Source: Bacteroidota bacterium
Lineage (GTDB): Bacteria; Bacteroidota; Bacteroidia; Chitinophagales; LD1
DNA length: 64,000 bases
NCBI GenBank assembly: GCA_947475165.1
Contig: CANJLD010000008.1
Coordinates: 24,841 to 88,840, forward strand
Reading direction: 5' to 3'
The notes beneath the pieces are model-generated. The model did no database searches. It was not told the origin of the DNA and was given only the letters and a program-made list of their open reading frames with translations. Positions within the stretch are counted from its first letter, which is position 1. Each line of letters starts with the position of its first letter. Made by a program: the position numbers and the translations under genes. This document shows, piece after piece, positions 38,844 through 48,181 of the stretch.

Positions 38844-39713
38844 GTGATGCGCAAATTACTGTTTCTGTTTATCAGCCTTTCTTCTATAGCAGCGTGCAAT
38901 AAAACCGAGGACATTAAAATCAACAACAACGTTCCCCCGCCCGACCATACCATTGACTCTTCGGTTATCAATATTTATGTAAACAAAGTTTATATAAACC
39001 TACTGGGGCGCGAACCGGTGGGCAGTGAAAAAAGCGCAGGGCTTGCCATTTTACGGCAGAATAATTTTTCGGAGGCAGACCGCAAACAGTTTGTGAACTC
39101 GTTGTTTTCTAAAACAGAATACGTGCGCAATTTGTATAACGTAGCTAACAATGAATATCTGCGCAATCTCGATTCGATGGAGTTGGAACAACAGATTTAT
39201 CTTTTCAATTTATTTCTTACCCAGCCTCAGTACGCTCCCTTTTACAGTCTCATTCAAATTGAACTTTACCGGCTTGATACGCTGAAAACAGTTTTGCCTA
39301 AGATGTACGCAGGAACAATGGATTACCGCGAAATGCTTTCGCGTATGACCGACAATTATTTTTACGACCAAATAAATATGGGCTCTGAAAACTTTGTGGT
39401 AAGCACTTATCAAAATTTTCTTTTCCGCTACCCAAGCGATGCAGAACTACTTGCCGGCAAAACAATGGTGGATGGAAACACCGCAACTGTTTTTCTGAAA
39501 CTGGGGAAGAGCAAATACGATTACATTGACATCTTCTTTAATACCGATGATTATTTTGAAGGTCAGGTTCGGTTTATTTTTAAGAAGTATTTATTCCGCG
39601 AACCGAGTTCGGCAGAAATTTATTTCTACTCAAACGTTTACAAAACAACAAACGACTATAAGCAGTTAGAATCCGAATTCTTTTCGATGGATGAATATGC
39701 AGGAATTCAGTAG
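38844..39713 (+). CDS. Putative lipoprotein with three Y(L/F)xRxP-xxE-type internal repeats
   Basis: SSIAACNKTED lipobox; YINLLGREPVGSEKS, YQNFLFRYPSDAEL, FKKYLFREPSSAEI. Confidence 0.7.
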   Translation: MMRKLLFLFISLSSIAACNKTEDIKINNNVPPPDHTIDSSVINIYVNKVYINLLGREPVGSEKSAGLAILRQNNFSEADRKQFVNSLFSKTEYVRNLYNVANNEYLRNLDSMELEQQIYLFNLFLTQPQYAPFYSLIQIELYRLDTLKTVLPKMYAGTMDYREMLSRMTDNYFYDQINMGSENFVVSTYQNFLFRYPSDAELLAGKTMVDGNTATVFLKLGKSKYDYIDIFFNTDDYFEGQVRFIFKKYLFREPSSAEIYFYSNVYKTTNDYKQLESEFFSMDEYAGIQ

Positions 39714-39740
39714 ATAATAAGTTCCCAAAAAATCAGAATC

Positions 39741-40232
39741 ATGAAAATTAAACACACCGCAATTTTAGCTTTAGCTTTTCTGCTTCTGCAAACATCCTGC
39801 AACAAAGAGAAACGCTACATCTACCAGGTGCAGGAACAGGAGTTGTATCAGAGCTCGGCTCAAAAGCAGAACCTTAAAACCACCGACCAGTTTATTTCCA
39901 TTGCCTACTCGCATTTGTTCGGCATTTCTATTACTAATAATGAGTTAACTCAATACAATGTTTCTCTTCAGGCATTGGGCGATAAAGCCACCATGCAGGA
40001 CATGATTGTGAAAAGTATGATTAACCGCAGCTCGGCTCAACTGGTAACCAATACAGCTATGCGCGCAGATATTCCAATTTTTGTTGAGCAAACTTATTTG
40101 CGTTTTTACAACCGTAAGCCAAACGAATTTGAACGTTGGAAAATGAAAGACCTGATTGAAAAAAACACAGATGTTACTCCGCGAATGATTTGCTATTCGA
40201 TGATGACAAGCGATGAATACCGCTATTACTAA
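39741..40232 (+). CDS. Putative lipoprotein
   Basis: LLQTSCNKEKR lipobox; YLRFYNRKPNEFERWKM. Confidence 0.7.
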   Translation: MKIKHTAILALAFLLLQTSCNKEKRYIYQVQEQELYQSSAQKQNLKTTDQFISIAYSHLFGISITNNELTQYNVSLQALGDKATMQDMIVKSMINRSSAQLVTNTAMRADIPIFVEQTYLRFYNRKPNEFERWKMKDLIEKNTDVTPRMICYSMMTSDEYRYY

Positions 40233-40250
40233 AACAAAAATTTTCAGCAG

Positions 40251-41543
40251 ATGAAACGGAAACAGTTTATAAAGAACGCAGCCCTTACTGCCGCAGGCGG
40301 CATAGTAATGCCGTATATTTTGCCAAGCGGAAGATTGTTTGCGGCAACCGGTTCGCGCAGAGCCAACCATGTGGTATTTTGTTTGTTTGCCGGTGGCGTG
40401 CGCAATTTAGAATCGATACACAAGGCAGAAGGCAACATGATGCGGAACACGCTGAACGGAACAGAAGCCATTAGCGCAGATATTGCACCGGGTATTGTTC
40501 AATTACCGACCATTGCATCTACACCACTTCAAAACAACGGAACACTTTTTAAAGAATTCAGATATGCCAGCGGACCAACCGGTCACTACAATGGTCACAC
40601 TACGGCCATTACCGGAAAGTATTCTGACGAAGCCATTCAATTGAAACAACCGCCTAAATATCCAACCATTTTTGAATACTACCGTAAGCATACTTCGCCA
40701 TCTACAAGTGCACTGAATGCATGGTGGGTAAGCAATGCGCTCGGCCCGTATCCGTATCTCAACTTCAGTATGTTCGATGGCTACGGTCCGGCTTATGGAG
40801 CCAACATGATTCAGCCCGATTCTATTTTTAATCCTTCATCAGCATCAGTGTTGGGCAGTCCGCTTACGCTTAGTCAAACAGAAAAAAGCAAGTGCGATAT
40901 GATGCGCGATTTTATGAACGGGCAGTTCAAAATTCCGCAAGCGGCTGTTTCATCGGGCATTGTAAATTCAGCAGTTGATGCCGAACATTTGCAAACCTGG
41001 CTGAACAGTATGATTTACCAGGTAACCAATGGAAACATACAAGACCCGTGGGGAACCGGTATCATGACCGGTGATATGAAGAATATTTATTTCGGCATTG
41101 AAGTAATGAAAGAATTTAAGCCTGAGTTGATGGTGATAAACATGACCGATATTGATATTGCGCATTTTGATTTTACCAAGTATGTAAGCGCCATTGGAAT
41201 GGCTGATTATGCGCTTTACAAATTGTGGCAGGCTATTCAGTCAACACCGGGCATGGCGAATGATACGGTACTTGTTGTGGTGCCTGAGCACGGAAGAAAT
41301 CAGGCGGCTAACAGCGTGGTAGATGCTTACGGTCGCTACGCGCTTGACCATAACAACGATCAAATGAGCCGCGAAATATTTTGCCTGATGGCCGGCAAGG
41401 GAGTAAAACAAGGACAGGTTATTTCGCAAACGCAAGGAGAAAGTGTGGATGTGGTTCCTACTATAGCTAATATTTTAGGGTTCGATAATGAAATTCCGTT
41501 TGGAATTTTAGATGGACGAGTGCTGACAGAAGCGTTTACATAA
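40251..41543 (+). CDS. Exported alkaline-phosphatase-superfamily (DUF1501/sulfatase-like) protein
   Basis: Tat-like leader MKRKQFIKNAALTAAGGIVMP; GHYNGHTTAITG; VINMTDIDIAHFDF; VVVPEHGRN. Confidence 0.75.
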   Translation: MKRKQFIKNAALTAAGGIVMPYILPSGRLFAATGSRRANHVVFCLFAGGVRNLESIHKAEGNMMRNTLNGTEAISADIAPGIVQLPTIASTPLQNNGTLFKEFRYASGPTGHYNGHTTAITGKYSDEAIQLKQPPKYPTIFEYYRKHTSPSTSALNAWWVSNALGPYPYLNFSMFDGYGPAYGANMIQPDSIFNPSSASVLGSPLTLSQTEKSKCDMMRDFMNGQFKIPQAAVSSGIVNSAVDAEHLQTWLNSMIYQVTNGNIQDPWGTGIMTGDMKNIYFGIEVMKEFKPELMVINMTDIDIAHFDFTKYVSAIGMADYALYKLWQAIQSTPGMANDTVLVVVPEHGRNQAANSVVDAYGRYALDHNNDQMSREIFCLMAGKGVKQGQVISQTQGESVDVVPTIANILGFDNEIPFGILDGRVLTEAFT

Positions 41544-41544
41544 T

Positions 41545-42528
41545 TTGAAAATGCAACAGATGAAGATTAAAAAATCAATTCTTGTAATTTTTCCGGCAAT
41601 AGCAATTTCGTTATTGCTAACGGTTCATTCGTGTAAGCCGAATAATGATACTGTGCCGCATAACCCTTACGATGATATTCATCGCGATGACACAACCTCT
41701 TATGGCATCCCGGTTGACTCGCTTACTATTACTTACGTACATAAAAAAGTTTTAGCTCCAAGTTGTGCCTTGCCCGGTTGTCATGATGGACATTTTGAAC
41801 CGGATTACAGAACACCGCAATCATCTTTTTCTACGTTGGTATATGCGCCAATTATTAAGAACAATACCGCAGGAACTTTTAATTACCGGGTTATTCCGTT
41901 TGATACTAATTATTCTGTTTTGTATGAGCGGGTGATCAATTGCTGTTTTGTAACAGCAAACGACCGTATGCCGCAGGATAATATCGGAGTGGCGTTGCCC
42001 GATTCGAGTTTAAATTTAATTGCTTCGTGGATTATGCACGGTGCACGCGATATGTTTGGCAAGGTGGCTAAACTGCCGAACAAAGAACCGACCATTCAAT
42101 ATTTTACAGCTTTCGATACTATCTCGCTTACTTTCCCGTATGCGTTTCCTACTAAATTGTATGACACCACACGACTGGATGCTATTTATTACAATCCGTT
42201 TGTAGTGCCACAGGACAAAGGAGTGTTTTACATGGCAGTAAAAGTTACGGACGATAGCACGGCTGAAGGCTCGCTGCAGTTGAACAAGTTGAAAATTTCT
42301 ACTGACCAGGATAATTTCAGTTCGGCATTGCAATACACCGGCACGTATGTAAACCTGAGTGGGTTTTCTGTTTGGCTGATGACAATTCCTACAAACAATC
42401 TTCCGGCTAACGACACTTTATATATGCGGTATTATGTAAACGATGGAGACCATACAAGTAATACAGAGTTTCCGCGAACCGAAATGCTGTTTCCCTACAA
42501 AACTTTTTGGTCGTTTATCCGGCAATAA
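41545..42528 (+). CDS. Putative lipoprotein with CX4CH heme-like motif
   Basis: TVHSCKPNND lipobox; APSCALPGCHDGHFEP. Confidence 0.7.
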   Translation: MKMQQMKIKKSILVIFPAIAISLLLTVHSCKPNNDTVPHNPYDDIHRDDTTSYGIPVDSLTITYVHKKVLAPSCALPGCHDGHFEPDYRTPQSSFSTLVYAPIIKNNTAGTFNYRVIPFDTNYSVLYERVINCCFVTANDRMPQDNIGVALPDSSLNLIASWIMHGARDMFGKVAKLPNKEPTIQYFTAFDTISLTFPYAFPTKLYDTTRLDAIYYNPFVVPQDKGVFYMAVKVTDDSTAEGSLQLNKLKISTDQDNFSSALQYTGTYVNLSGFSVWLMTIPTNNLPANDTLYMRYYVNDGDHTSNTEFPRTEMLFPYKTFWSFIRQ

Positions 42529-42531
42529 AAT

Positions 42532-42993
42532 TTGAACATGATAATGAAGAACTCAAGCATACTTTTTTTATTTCTATCCTGCATTTTGGTTTCCTTTTCA
42601 GGATGCAAAAAGGAAGAGCCTATTTCGAATGTGCCTTCTATCAAGTTTATTTCCATGACTCCGAATCCGGCAGTTAAGTATCAGGATGAAATAAAAGTTA
42701 CTATTGAGTATAGAGATGGCGATGGTGATTTGGGAGAGAATACACCCGATGTAAAAAACCTTTACTGCACCGATAGCCGAAATAATGTGACGTATGAGTT
42801 TCGCATTCAGCAACTGGCTCCTGATAATGCCAATATTATAATTAACGGCAGATTGGTTTTTGATTTAGCACCACAAGGTTTTATTGATGACAACAACACA
42901 ACAGAAACTGCTATCTACTCCATTTACTTAAAAGACCGTGCGGGCAATCAAAGTAACACCGTGCAAACTTCTGCGCTTACTATTAATAAATGA
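42532..42993 (+). CDS. Putative Ig-like lipoprotein
   Basis: VSFSGCKKEEP lipobox; YRDGDGDLGENTPDVKNLYCTDSRNN. Confidence 0.7.
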   Translation: MNMIMKNSSILFLFLSCILVSFSGCKKEEPISNVPSIKFISMTPNPAVKYQDEIKVTIEYRDGDGDLGENTPDVKNLYCTDSRNNVTYEFRIQQLAPDNANIIINGRLVFDLAPQGFIDDNNTTETAIYSIYLKDRAGNQSNTVQTSALTINK

Positions 42994-43637
42994 ACCTCGC
43001 ATCTAAAATTGACCACACGCTGTTAAAGGCAGATGCATCTGAAAAAGAGGTGAAGAAAATTTGTGCCGAAGCCAAAGAGTTTGGATTTGCTGCGGTGTGC
43101 ATTCCGCCATATTTTGTTCGCAAATGCAAGTTGTGGCTTACAGATACCAATGTGAAAGTGGCAACTGTTGTTGGCTTTCCGTTGGGTTATGCGCACACTC
43201 CTGCCAAAGTTGAAGAAGCACGAAGAGCTATTGATGAAGGTGCTGATGAAATTGATATGGTCATTAATATTATTGCCCTGAAAGCCGGTGACTGGAATTA
43301 TTTAAAAAATGAATTGACCAGTGCGGCAACAATTGTTCAGTTGCGCGGTGGCAAACTGAAAGTAATTCTGGAAACAGGATTGCTTACCGATGCAGAAATT
43401 ATTAAGGCGTGCGAATTGTGCAAAGAAATGACTGTTGATTTTGTAAAAACCTCTACCGGTACTATTCAGCCTGGTGCAACGGTGGAAGTTGTAAAATTGC
43501 TGAGAGCAAATCTCCCTAAAACAATTAAGATAAAAGCAAGTGGCGGAATACGCGATAAAGAATTTGCTTTGCAACTGATAGAAGCAGGTGCCGACCGGTT
43601 AGGTTGCTCTGCGAGTGTAAGTATAGTTTTAGAATGA
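42990..43637 (+). CDS. deoC: Deoxyribose-phosphate aldolase
   Basis: IDHTLLKADA, VVGFPLGYAHTPAKVEEARRAIDEGADEIDMVIN, KTSTG, KASGGIR. Confidence 0.95.
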   Translation: MNLASKIDHTLLKADASEKEVKKICAEAKEFGFAAVCIPPYFVRKCKLWLTDTNVKVATVVGFPLGYAHTPAKVEEARRAIDEGADEIDMVINIIALKAGDWNYLKNELTSAATIVQLRGGKLKVILETGLLTDAEIIKACELCKEMTVDFVKTSTGTIQPGATVEVVKLLRANLPKTIKIKASGGIRDKEFALQLIEAGADRLGCSASVSIVLE

Positions 43638-44077
43638 AAGTTCAAAGTTCAAAATTCAAAATTCAAAGTTTGCAGAGATTAGTTTTTCTGTCTTGTGTCT
43701 TATGTCTTATGTCTTATGCCTGTTTCTCCCAGGATAGTACAGCGGTTGGTGGCAACAAAAATTTTACAGTTAAGCAGGAACCTCAAATAGCTTCGCTGCT
43801 TTATAAATACAAAGAATACAACCGCAAGCGCGAGTTTGCCGAAGGTTTCCGCATTCAGATAATGTACACTGATATTCGCGATGACGTTTACAAAAGCAAA
43901 GGGGCGATGTATAAAGAGTTTTCTGATTTGAGTTCTTATGTGGAGTATGAGCAGCCGTATTACAAGTTGCGGTTGGGTGATTTTAAAACAAGACTGGAAG
44001 CCACCTATTACTTGCAGCAAGTGATAACTTTATACCCCGGTGCTTTTATTGTCCGCGACAAAATCAAGATTAAATAA
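43634..44077 (+). CDS. SPOR-domain-like secreted protein
   Basis: GFRIQIMYTDIRDDVYKSKGAMYKEF...YYKLRLGDFKTRLEA; start overlaps deoC stop (ATGA). Confidence 0.7.
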   Translation: MKVQSSKFKIQSLQRLVFLSCVLCLMSYACFSQDSTAVGGNKNFTVKQEPQIASLLYKYKEYNRKREFAEGFRIQIMYTDIRDDVYKSKGAMYKEFSDLSSYVEYEQPYYKLRLGDFKTRLEATYYLQQVITLYPGAFIVRDKIKIK

Positions 44078-44085
44078 GGCGCGAG

Positions 44086-45249
44086 ATGAAAGAAAAAATC
44101 AAACAGCTTTCCGAAAAATATTTTCCGCGTGTTGTTGAACTACGAAGAAAAATTCATGCTAACCCTGAACTGAGTTGGGAAGAAACCGAAACATCAAAAT
44201 TAGTTGCAGAAGAATTAATGCGCTACGGAATTGAAGTGCAAACTAAAGTGGCGAAGAACGGAGTTGTTGGAATTTTGAAAGGGAAAAATCCTGAATCGAA
44301 ATGTATTGCCTTACGTGCAGATATGGATGCGCTTCCTATTCAGGAAGAAAATAAAATTGATTACTGTTCGAGGAATGCAGGAGTAATGCACGCCTGCGGA
44401 CACGATGTGCATACGAGCAATTTGCTGGGGGCAGCCATGATTCTTTCAGAAATGAAAAGTGAAATTAAAGGAACTATCAAGTTTATTTTTCAGCCCAGCG
44501 AAGAAAAAATTCCGAGCGGTGCAGAGGCAATGATTAAAGCAGGCGTTCTGGAAAATCCAAAACCCGATAAAATTTTTGGCTTACATGTTTCACCTGAATT
44601 AGAAGCAGGAACTTTTGGTTTTTGCTCGGGTAGATTTATGGCAAGCAGCGATGAAGTTTATTTGAAAGTAATTGGCAAAGGCGGTCATGCAGCACGAATT
44701 GAAGAACTAAAGAATCCATTATTGATTGCTGCGGAAATTTTATTGGAGCTAAAAACACTGACTGACCCGCAAATTCCTGTGGTTCTTTCATTCGGGAAAA
44801 TTGAAGGCAAGGGAGCGACCAATGTAGTTCCCGATATAGTTGAAATTGCAGGAACACTTCGTTGCTTCGATGAAAATCTTCGCATGCAACTCCATCAACA
44901 AATTGCTTTTATCTGCGAGCGTGTTACTGAAAAATATCTCAGCCATTGCGAGGTGAATACTCTGAAAGGGTATCCGGTTTTAATAAATAACGAAACAGTA
45001 ACGACAAAAGCGAAATCTCTTTCGCAAGAATTTATCGGAACAAAAAATACATTGGATTTACCTACCCGAATGGGCAGTGAAGATTTTGCTTATTACACCC
45101 ATCACGTTCCAGCTTGTTTTTACCGTTTAGGAGTTGGCAATAAAAAATTGGGAATAACATCCGGCATTCACACACCCACTTTCAACATAGATGAAAATGC
45201 TTTGAAAGAAAGCATCGGCTTGATGAGTTACATTGTGCTTAACTCGTAA
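44086..45249 (+). CDS. M20-family amidohydrolase/peptidase
   Basis: RADMDALPIQEE, MHACGHDVHTSNLLGAA, FQPSEE, GSEDFAYY. Confidence 0.95.
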   Translation: MKEKIKQLSEKYFPRVVELRRKIHANPELSWEETETSKLVAEELMRYGIEVQTKVAKNGVVGILKGKNPESKCIALRADMDALPIQEENKIDYCSRNAGVMHACGHDVHTSNLLGAAMILSEMKSEIKGTIKFIFQPSEEKIPSGAEAMIKAGVLENPKPDKIFGLHVSPELEAGTFGFCSGRFMASSDEVYLKVIGKGGHAARIEELKNPLLIAAEILLELKTLTDPQIPVVLSFGKIEGKGATNVVPDIVEIAGTLRCFDENLRMQLHQQIAFICERVTEKYLSHCEVNTLKGYPVLINNETVTTKAKSLSQEFIGTKNTLDLPTRMGSEDFAYYTHHVPACFYRLGVGNKKLGITSGIHTPTFNIDENALKESIGLMSYIVLNS

Positions 45250-45250
45250 A

Positions 45251-46510
45251 TTATTCCACCACCAATTTCCCGCTCTTCAGTATTTCGTTCGCAGAATTTT
45301 TTAGTTGATAGAAATAAACACCCCCCGGTAATCCATTCACCTCAATTTTAGATTTTAGATTTTGGATTTTAGATTGAAAAATAATCTTCCCGCTTACATC
45401 TGTCATTACGAGATTACTTCCCACCAATTCATTGCCAACTGTAAACTGCCAAGTGCCAGCCGAATTCGGATTCGGAAATACAGAAACTGAAATTTCATTC
45501 TTCAAATCTTCAACTCCTGTAGAGGCACTTGGAGTAATTTCTAAAATTCTTATTGGCATTCCGTCACTCCAATTTCCCATGCCATGTTGTTCAGGTGTAT
45601 CACCAAAAGCGTATTCGCAATTTTGATTAAGAAGCGCACAATCCATCAGTGCATCCTGCAATTTCCAGGTGCCGAAATAATCAAATGCATCTACCGGTCC
45701 GTTGCCCGATGCAAGAATGAAAAGATTTGACTCGCCATTATCAAAAGCCGCATCACCTGCAAGCGGGTCAAAATGCGAAGCGGTTATTGCAGGAGAACCA
45801 TGACTATCTCCATATGTATGCACTAAATTTTTATGCGAAGTGGGCGCATTAACCGACTGATTATAAATGGTAGTGCCCGGTGCGGTGCCTACAATAATAT
45901 CATCCTGACTTACCAAAGCCAGATACGGAATATCGGCAGGAAAATCAGCGTAAGAGTTCATTAAAAAAGAGGCGGCACCAGGCTGCATGGAAAACGCACT
46001 CAAAGGTTTCGGCAGGCCATACTGCCGATACAACATACTCATGTTAGCCGTAAGCACACCACCCACCGAATGACCGAGAACGAAAAAATTTTCTCTTCTG
46101 CCTTTCACATGCCCTGCTTGCTGAATGGTATCTAATGCGCGTTGAATTCCTTTTGCGCAACTATCATTAAAAGTTGTGTTATCTGCATTCAAATCTTTTT
46201 GGTAGCGCGGATAAATTACAATGTTGCCCTTGCGAACTAAATGCTTGATAAATGCTCCGTAAAGTTTCGGGTTGGTTTCGCCTAAACCGTGAATGAAAAC
46301 AACAACGTTTGCAGAATCGGGGGTTGGCGTGTTTGGTTCATACAACCAAAAATCGCCACCACTCCCGTTGGTGCCATAATCGTATTGAGTTACACCGCCA
46401 AAAGTATAATCACTTCCACCGGGACCGGATGTAGGTTGAGTTGGCTGAGTAATTTGTGCGGATAGAGAAAGCGAGAGAAGAACTGCGAACGAAAGTAGAA
46501 GTTGCCTCAT
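45251..46510 (-). CDS. Alpha/beta hydrolase-type secreted protein with T9SS type A sorting domain
   Basis: VVFIHGLGETNP, LGHSVGG; C-terminal VFPNPNSAGTWQF; start set at MRQLLLSFAVLLSLSLSAQ. Confidence 0.85.
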   Translation of the reverse strand: MRQLLLSFAVLLSLSLSAQITQPTQPTSGPGGSDYTFGGVTQYDYGTNGSGGDFWLYEPNTPTPDSANVVVFIHGLGETNPKLYGAFIKHLVRKGNIVIYPRYQKDLNADNTTFNDSCAKGIQRALDTIQQAGHVKGRRENFFVLGHSVGGVLTANMSMLYRQYGLPKPLSAFSMQPGAASFLMNSYADFPADIPYLALVSQDDIIVGTAPGTTIYNQSVNAPTSHKNLVHTYGDSHGSPAITASHFDPLAGDAAFDNGESNLFILASGNGPVDAFDYFGTWKLQDALMDCALLNQNCEYAFGDTPEQHGMGNWSDGMPIRILEITPSASTGVEDLKNEISVSVFPNPNSAGTWQFTVGNELVGSNLVMTDVSGKIIFQSKIQNLKSKIEVNGLPGGVYFYQLKNSANEILKSGKLVVE

Positions 46511-46624
46511 GAAGATTACATTTTGTGGTTTGAAGATAGAATTTCTTTCAAAGCACATAGCTTTTTCATTCTCTACATAATACATAGATTAAAAGCGGAA
46601 CGTTTATATTCGCGCTCCCTTTTT

Positions 46625-47260
46625 ATGAGTTTTAAACAAGAAAATATTCATCCGTTCAATCACCTCCTGCCTCGCGAGAGCAAAGAGCAATTATTGAATC
46701 AGCACGCGAAGGTTTTTTGGTTCACCGGTTTGAGTGGTTCGGGCAAAAGTACGATTGCAAAAGGTTTGGAAGAAGAACTTCATGCGAAAGGTTTTTTTTC
46801 TGTCGTGTTAGATGGTGACAATGTTCGCGCGGGCATTAATAACAATCTTGGTTTTAGCAATGAAGATAGACTTGAGAACATTCGCAGAACAGCGGAAGTG
46901 GCAAAATTGTTTTTACAAAATGGAGTGATAGTGATTTGTTGCTTCGTTTCACCAACAGAAGAAATCAGAAACCTTGCTCGAACAATTATTGGCGAAAATG
47001 ATTTTAAAGAAATTTTTGTGAATACACCTATTGAAGAATGTGAAAAGCGCGATGTAAAAGGCTTGTATGCAAAAGCAAGAAAAGGAGAAATAAAGGATTT
47101 TACCGGTGTGAATGCGCCATTCGAAATTCCTGCAAATCCTGATTTGGAAATTCAAACACAGAAAAAATCTGTTGAGGAAAATGTGAATGAAGTGATGAGT
47201 TTTGTTATTCCACATATCTCACTACTAAAATCTAAAATCAAAAATGAGTTATACTCTTAA
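46625..47260 (+). CDS. cysC: Adenylylsulfate kinase
   Basis: VFWFTGLSGSGKSTIAKGLEEELH, LDGDNVRAGINNNLGFSNEDRLENIRR. Confidence 0.95.
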   Translation: MSFKQENIHPFNHLLPRESKEQLLNQHAKVFWFTGLSGSGKSTIAKGLEEELHAKGFFSVVLDGDNVRAGINNNLGFSNEDRLENIRRTAEVAKLFLQNGVIVICCFVSPTEEIRNLARTIIGENDFKEIFVNTPIEECEKRDVKGLYAKARKGEIKDFTGVNAPFEIPANPDLEIQTQKKSVEENVNEVMSFVIPHISLLKSKIKNELYS

Positions 47261-48146
47261 TCATTTAAAAACTCTTGAGGCCGAAAGCATTTTTATTCTG
47301 CGCGAAGTAGCTGCACAGTTTCAAAATCCTGCCATACTTTTCAGCGGAGGAAAGGATTCGATTCTCGTTACTTACCTTGCTAAAAAAGCGTTCTATCCCG
47401 CTGCAATTCCGTTTCCTTTAGTTCATATTGATACCGGTCACAATTTTCCTGAAACGCTTGAATACCGCGATAGTTTAGTACAGAAGTTAAATGCAAAATT
47501 GATTGTCGGCTCTGTTCAGGAATCTATTGACAACAACCGTGTCGCAGAAGAAAAAGGATACAGCGCTTCGCGTATTCGTTTGCAAACAACAACGCTGCTC
47601 GACACTATTGAGAAATATAAATTTGATGCGTGCATTGGTGGAGCAAGGCGTGATGAAGAAAAAGCGCGCGCCAAAGAACGTTTCTTCTCGCACCGCGATG
47701 AGTTTGGGCAATGGGACCCAAAAAATCAGCGACCGGAGCTTTGGAATTTGTTCAATGGCAAAATGCAGGTGGGTGAGAATTTTCGTGTATTTCCTATTTC
47801 GAATTGGACGGAGTTAGATGTATGGCAATATCTAGCAATGGAAGGAATTGAAATGCCTTCGCTTTACTTTTCTCATAAGCGCAAAGTGTTTGACCGCGAT
47901 GGAACTTTGTTGGCAGAGTCGCCATATATTCCGATGAAACCAAATGAAAAGGCGGAAGAGTTGGTGGTGCGTTTCAGAACCATTGGAGATATAACTTCAA
48001 CCGGTGCAACACTTTCTACGGCTGCAACGCTTAACGATATTATTCAGGAAGTAGCAAGTTCAAGAACAACAGAGCGCGGTGGAAGAGCAGATGATAAAAG
48101 AGGAGAAAGTTCAATGGAAGACAGGAAGAAAGAAGGATATTTCTAA
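47244..48146 (+). CDS. cysD: Sulfate adenylyltransferase subunit 2
   Basis: LHLxxLEAESIFILREV-like N-terminus, LFSGGKDSILV, GGARRDEEKARAKER, RTIGDITSTG. Confidence 0.96.
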   Translation: MSYTLNHLKTLEAESIFILREVAAQFQNPAILFSGGKDSILVTYLAKKAFYPAAIPFPLVHIDTGHNFPETLEYRDSLVQKLNAKLIVGSVQESIDNNRVAEEKGYSASRIRLQTTTLLDTIEKYKFDACIGGARRDEEKARAKERFFSHRDEFGQWDPKNQRPELWNLFNGKMQVGENFRVFPISNWTELDVWQYLAMEGIEMPSLYFSHKRKVFDRDGTLLAESPYIPMKPNEKAEELVVRFRTIGDITSTGATLSTAATLNDIIQEVASSRTTERGGRADDKRGESSMEDRKKEGYF

Positions 48147-48181
48147 AGAATTTGAGAATGTGAGGATATGATAATTTGATA

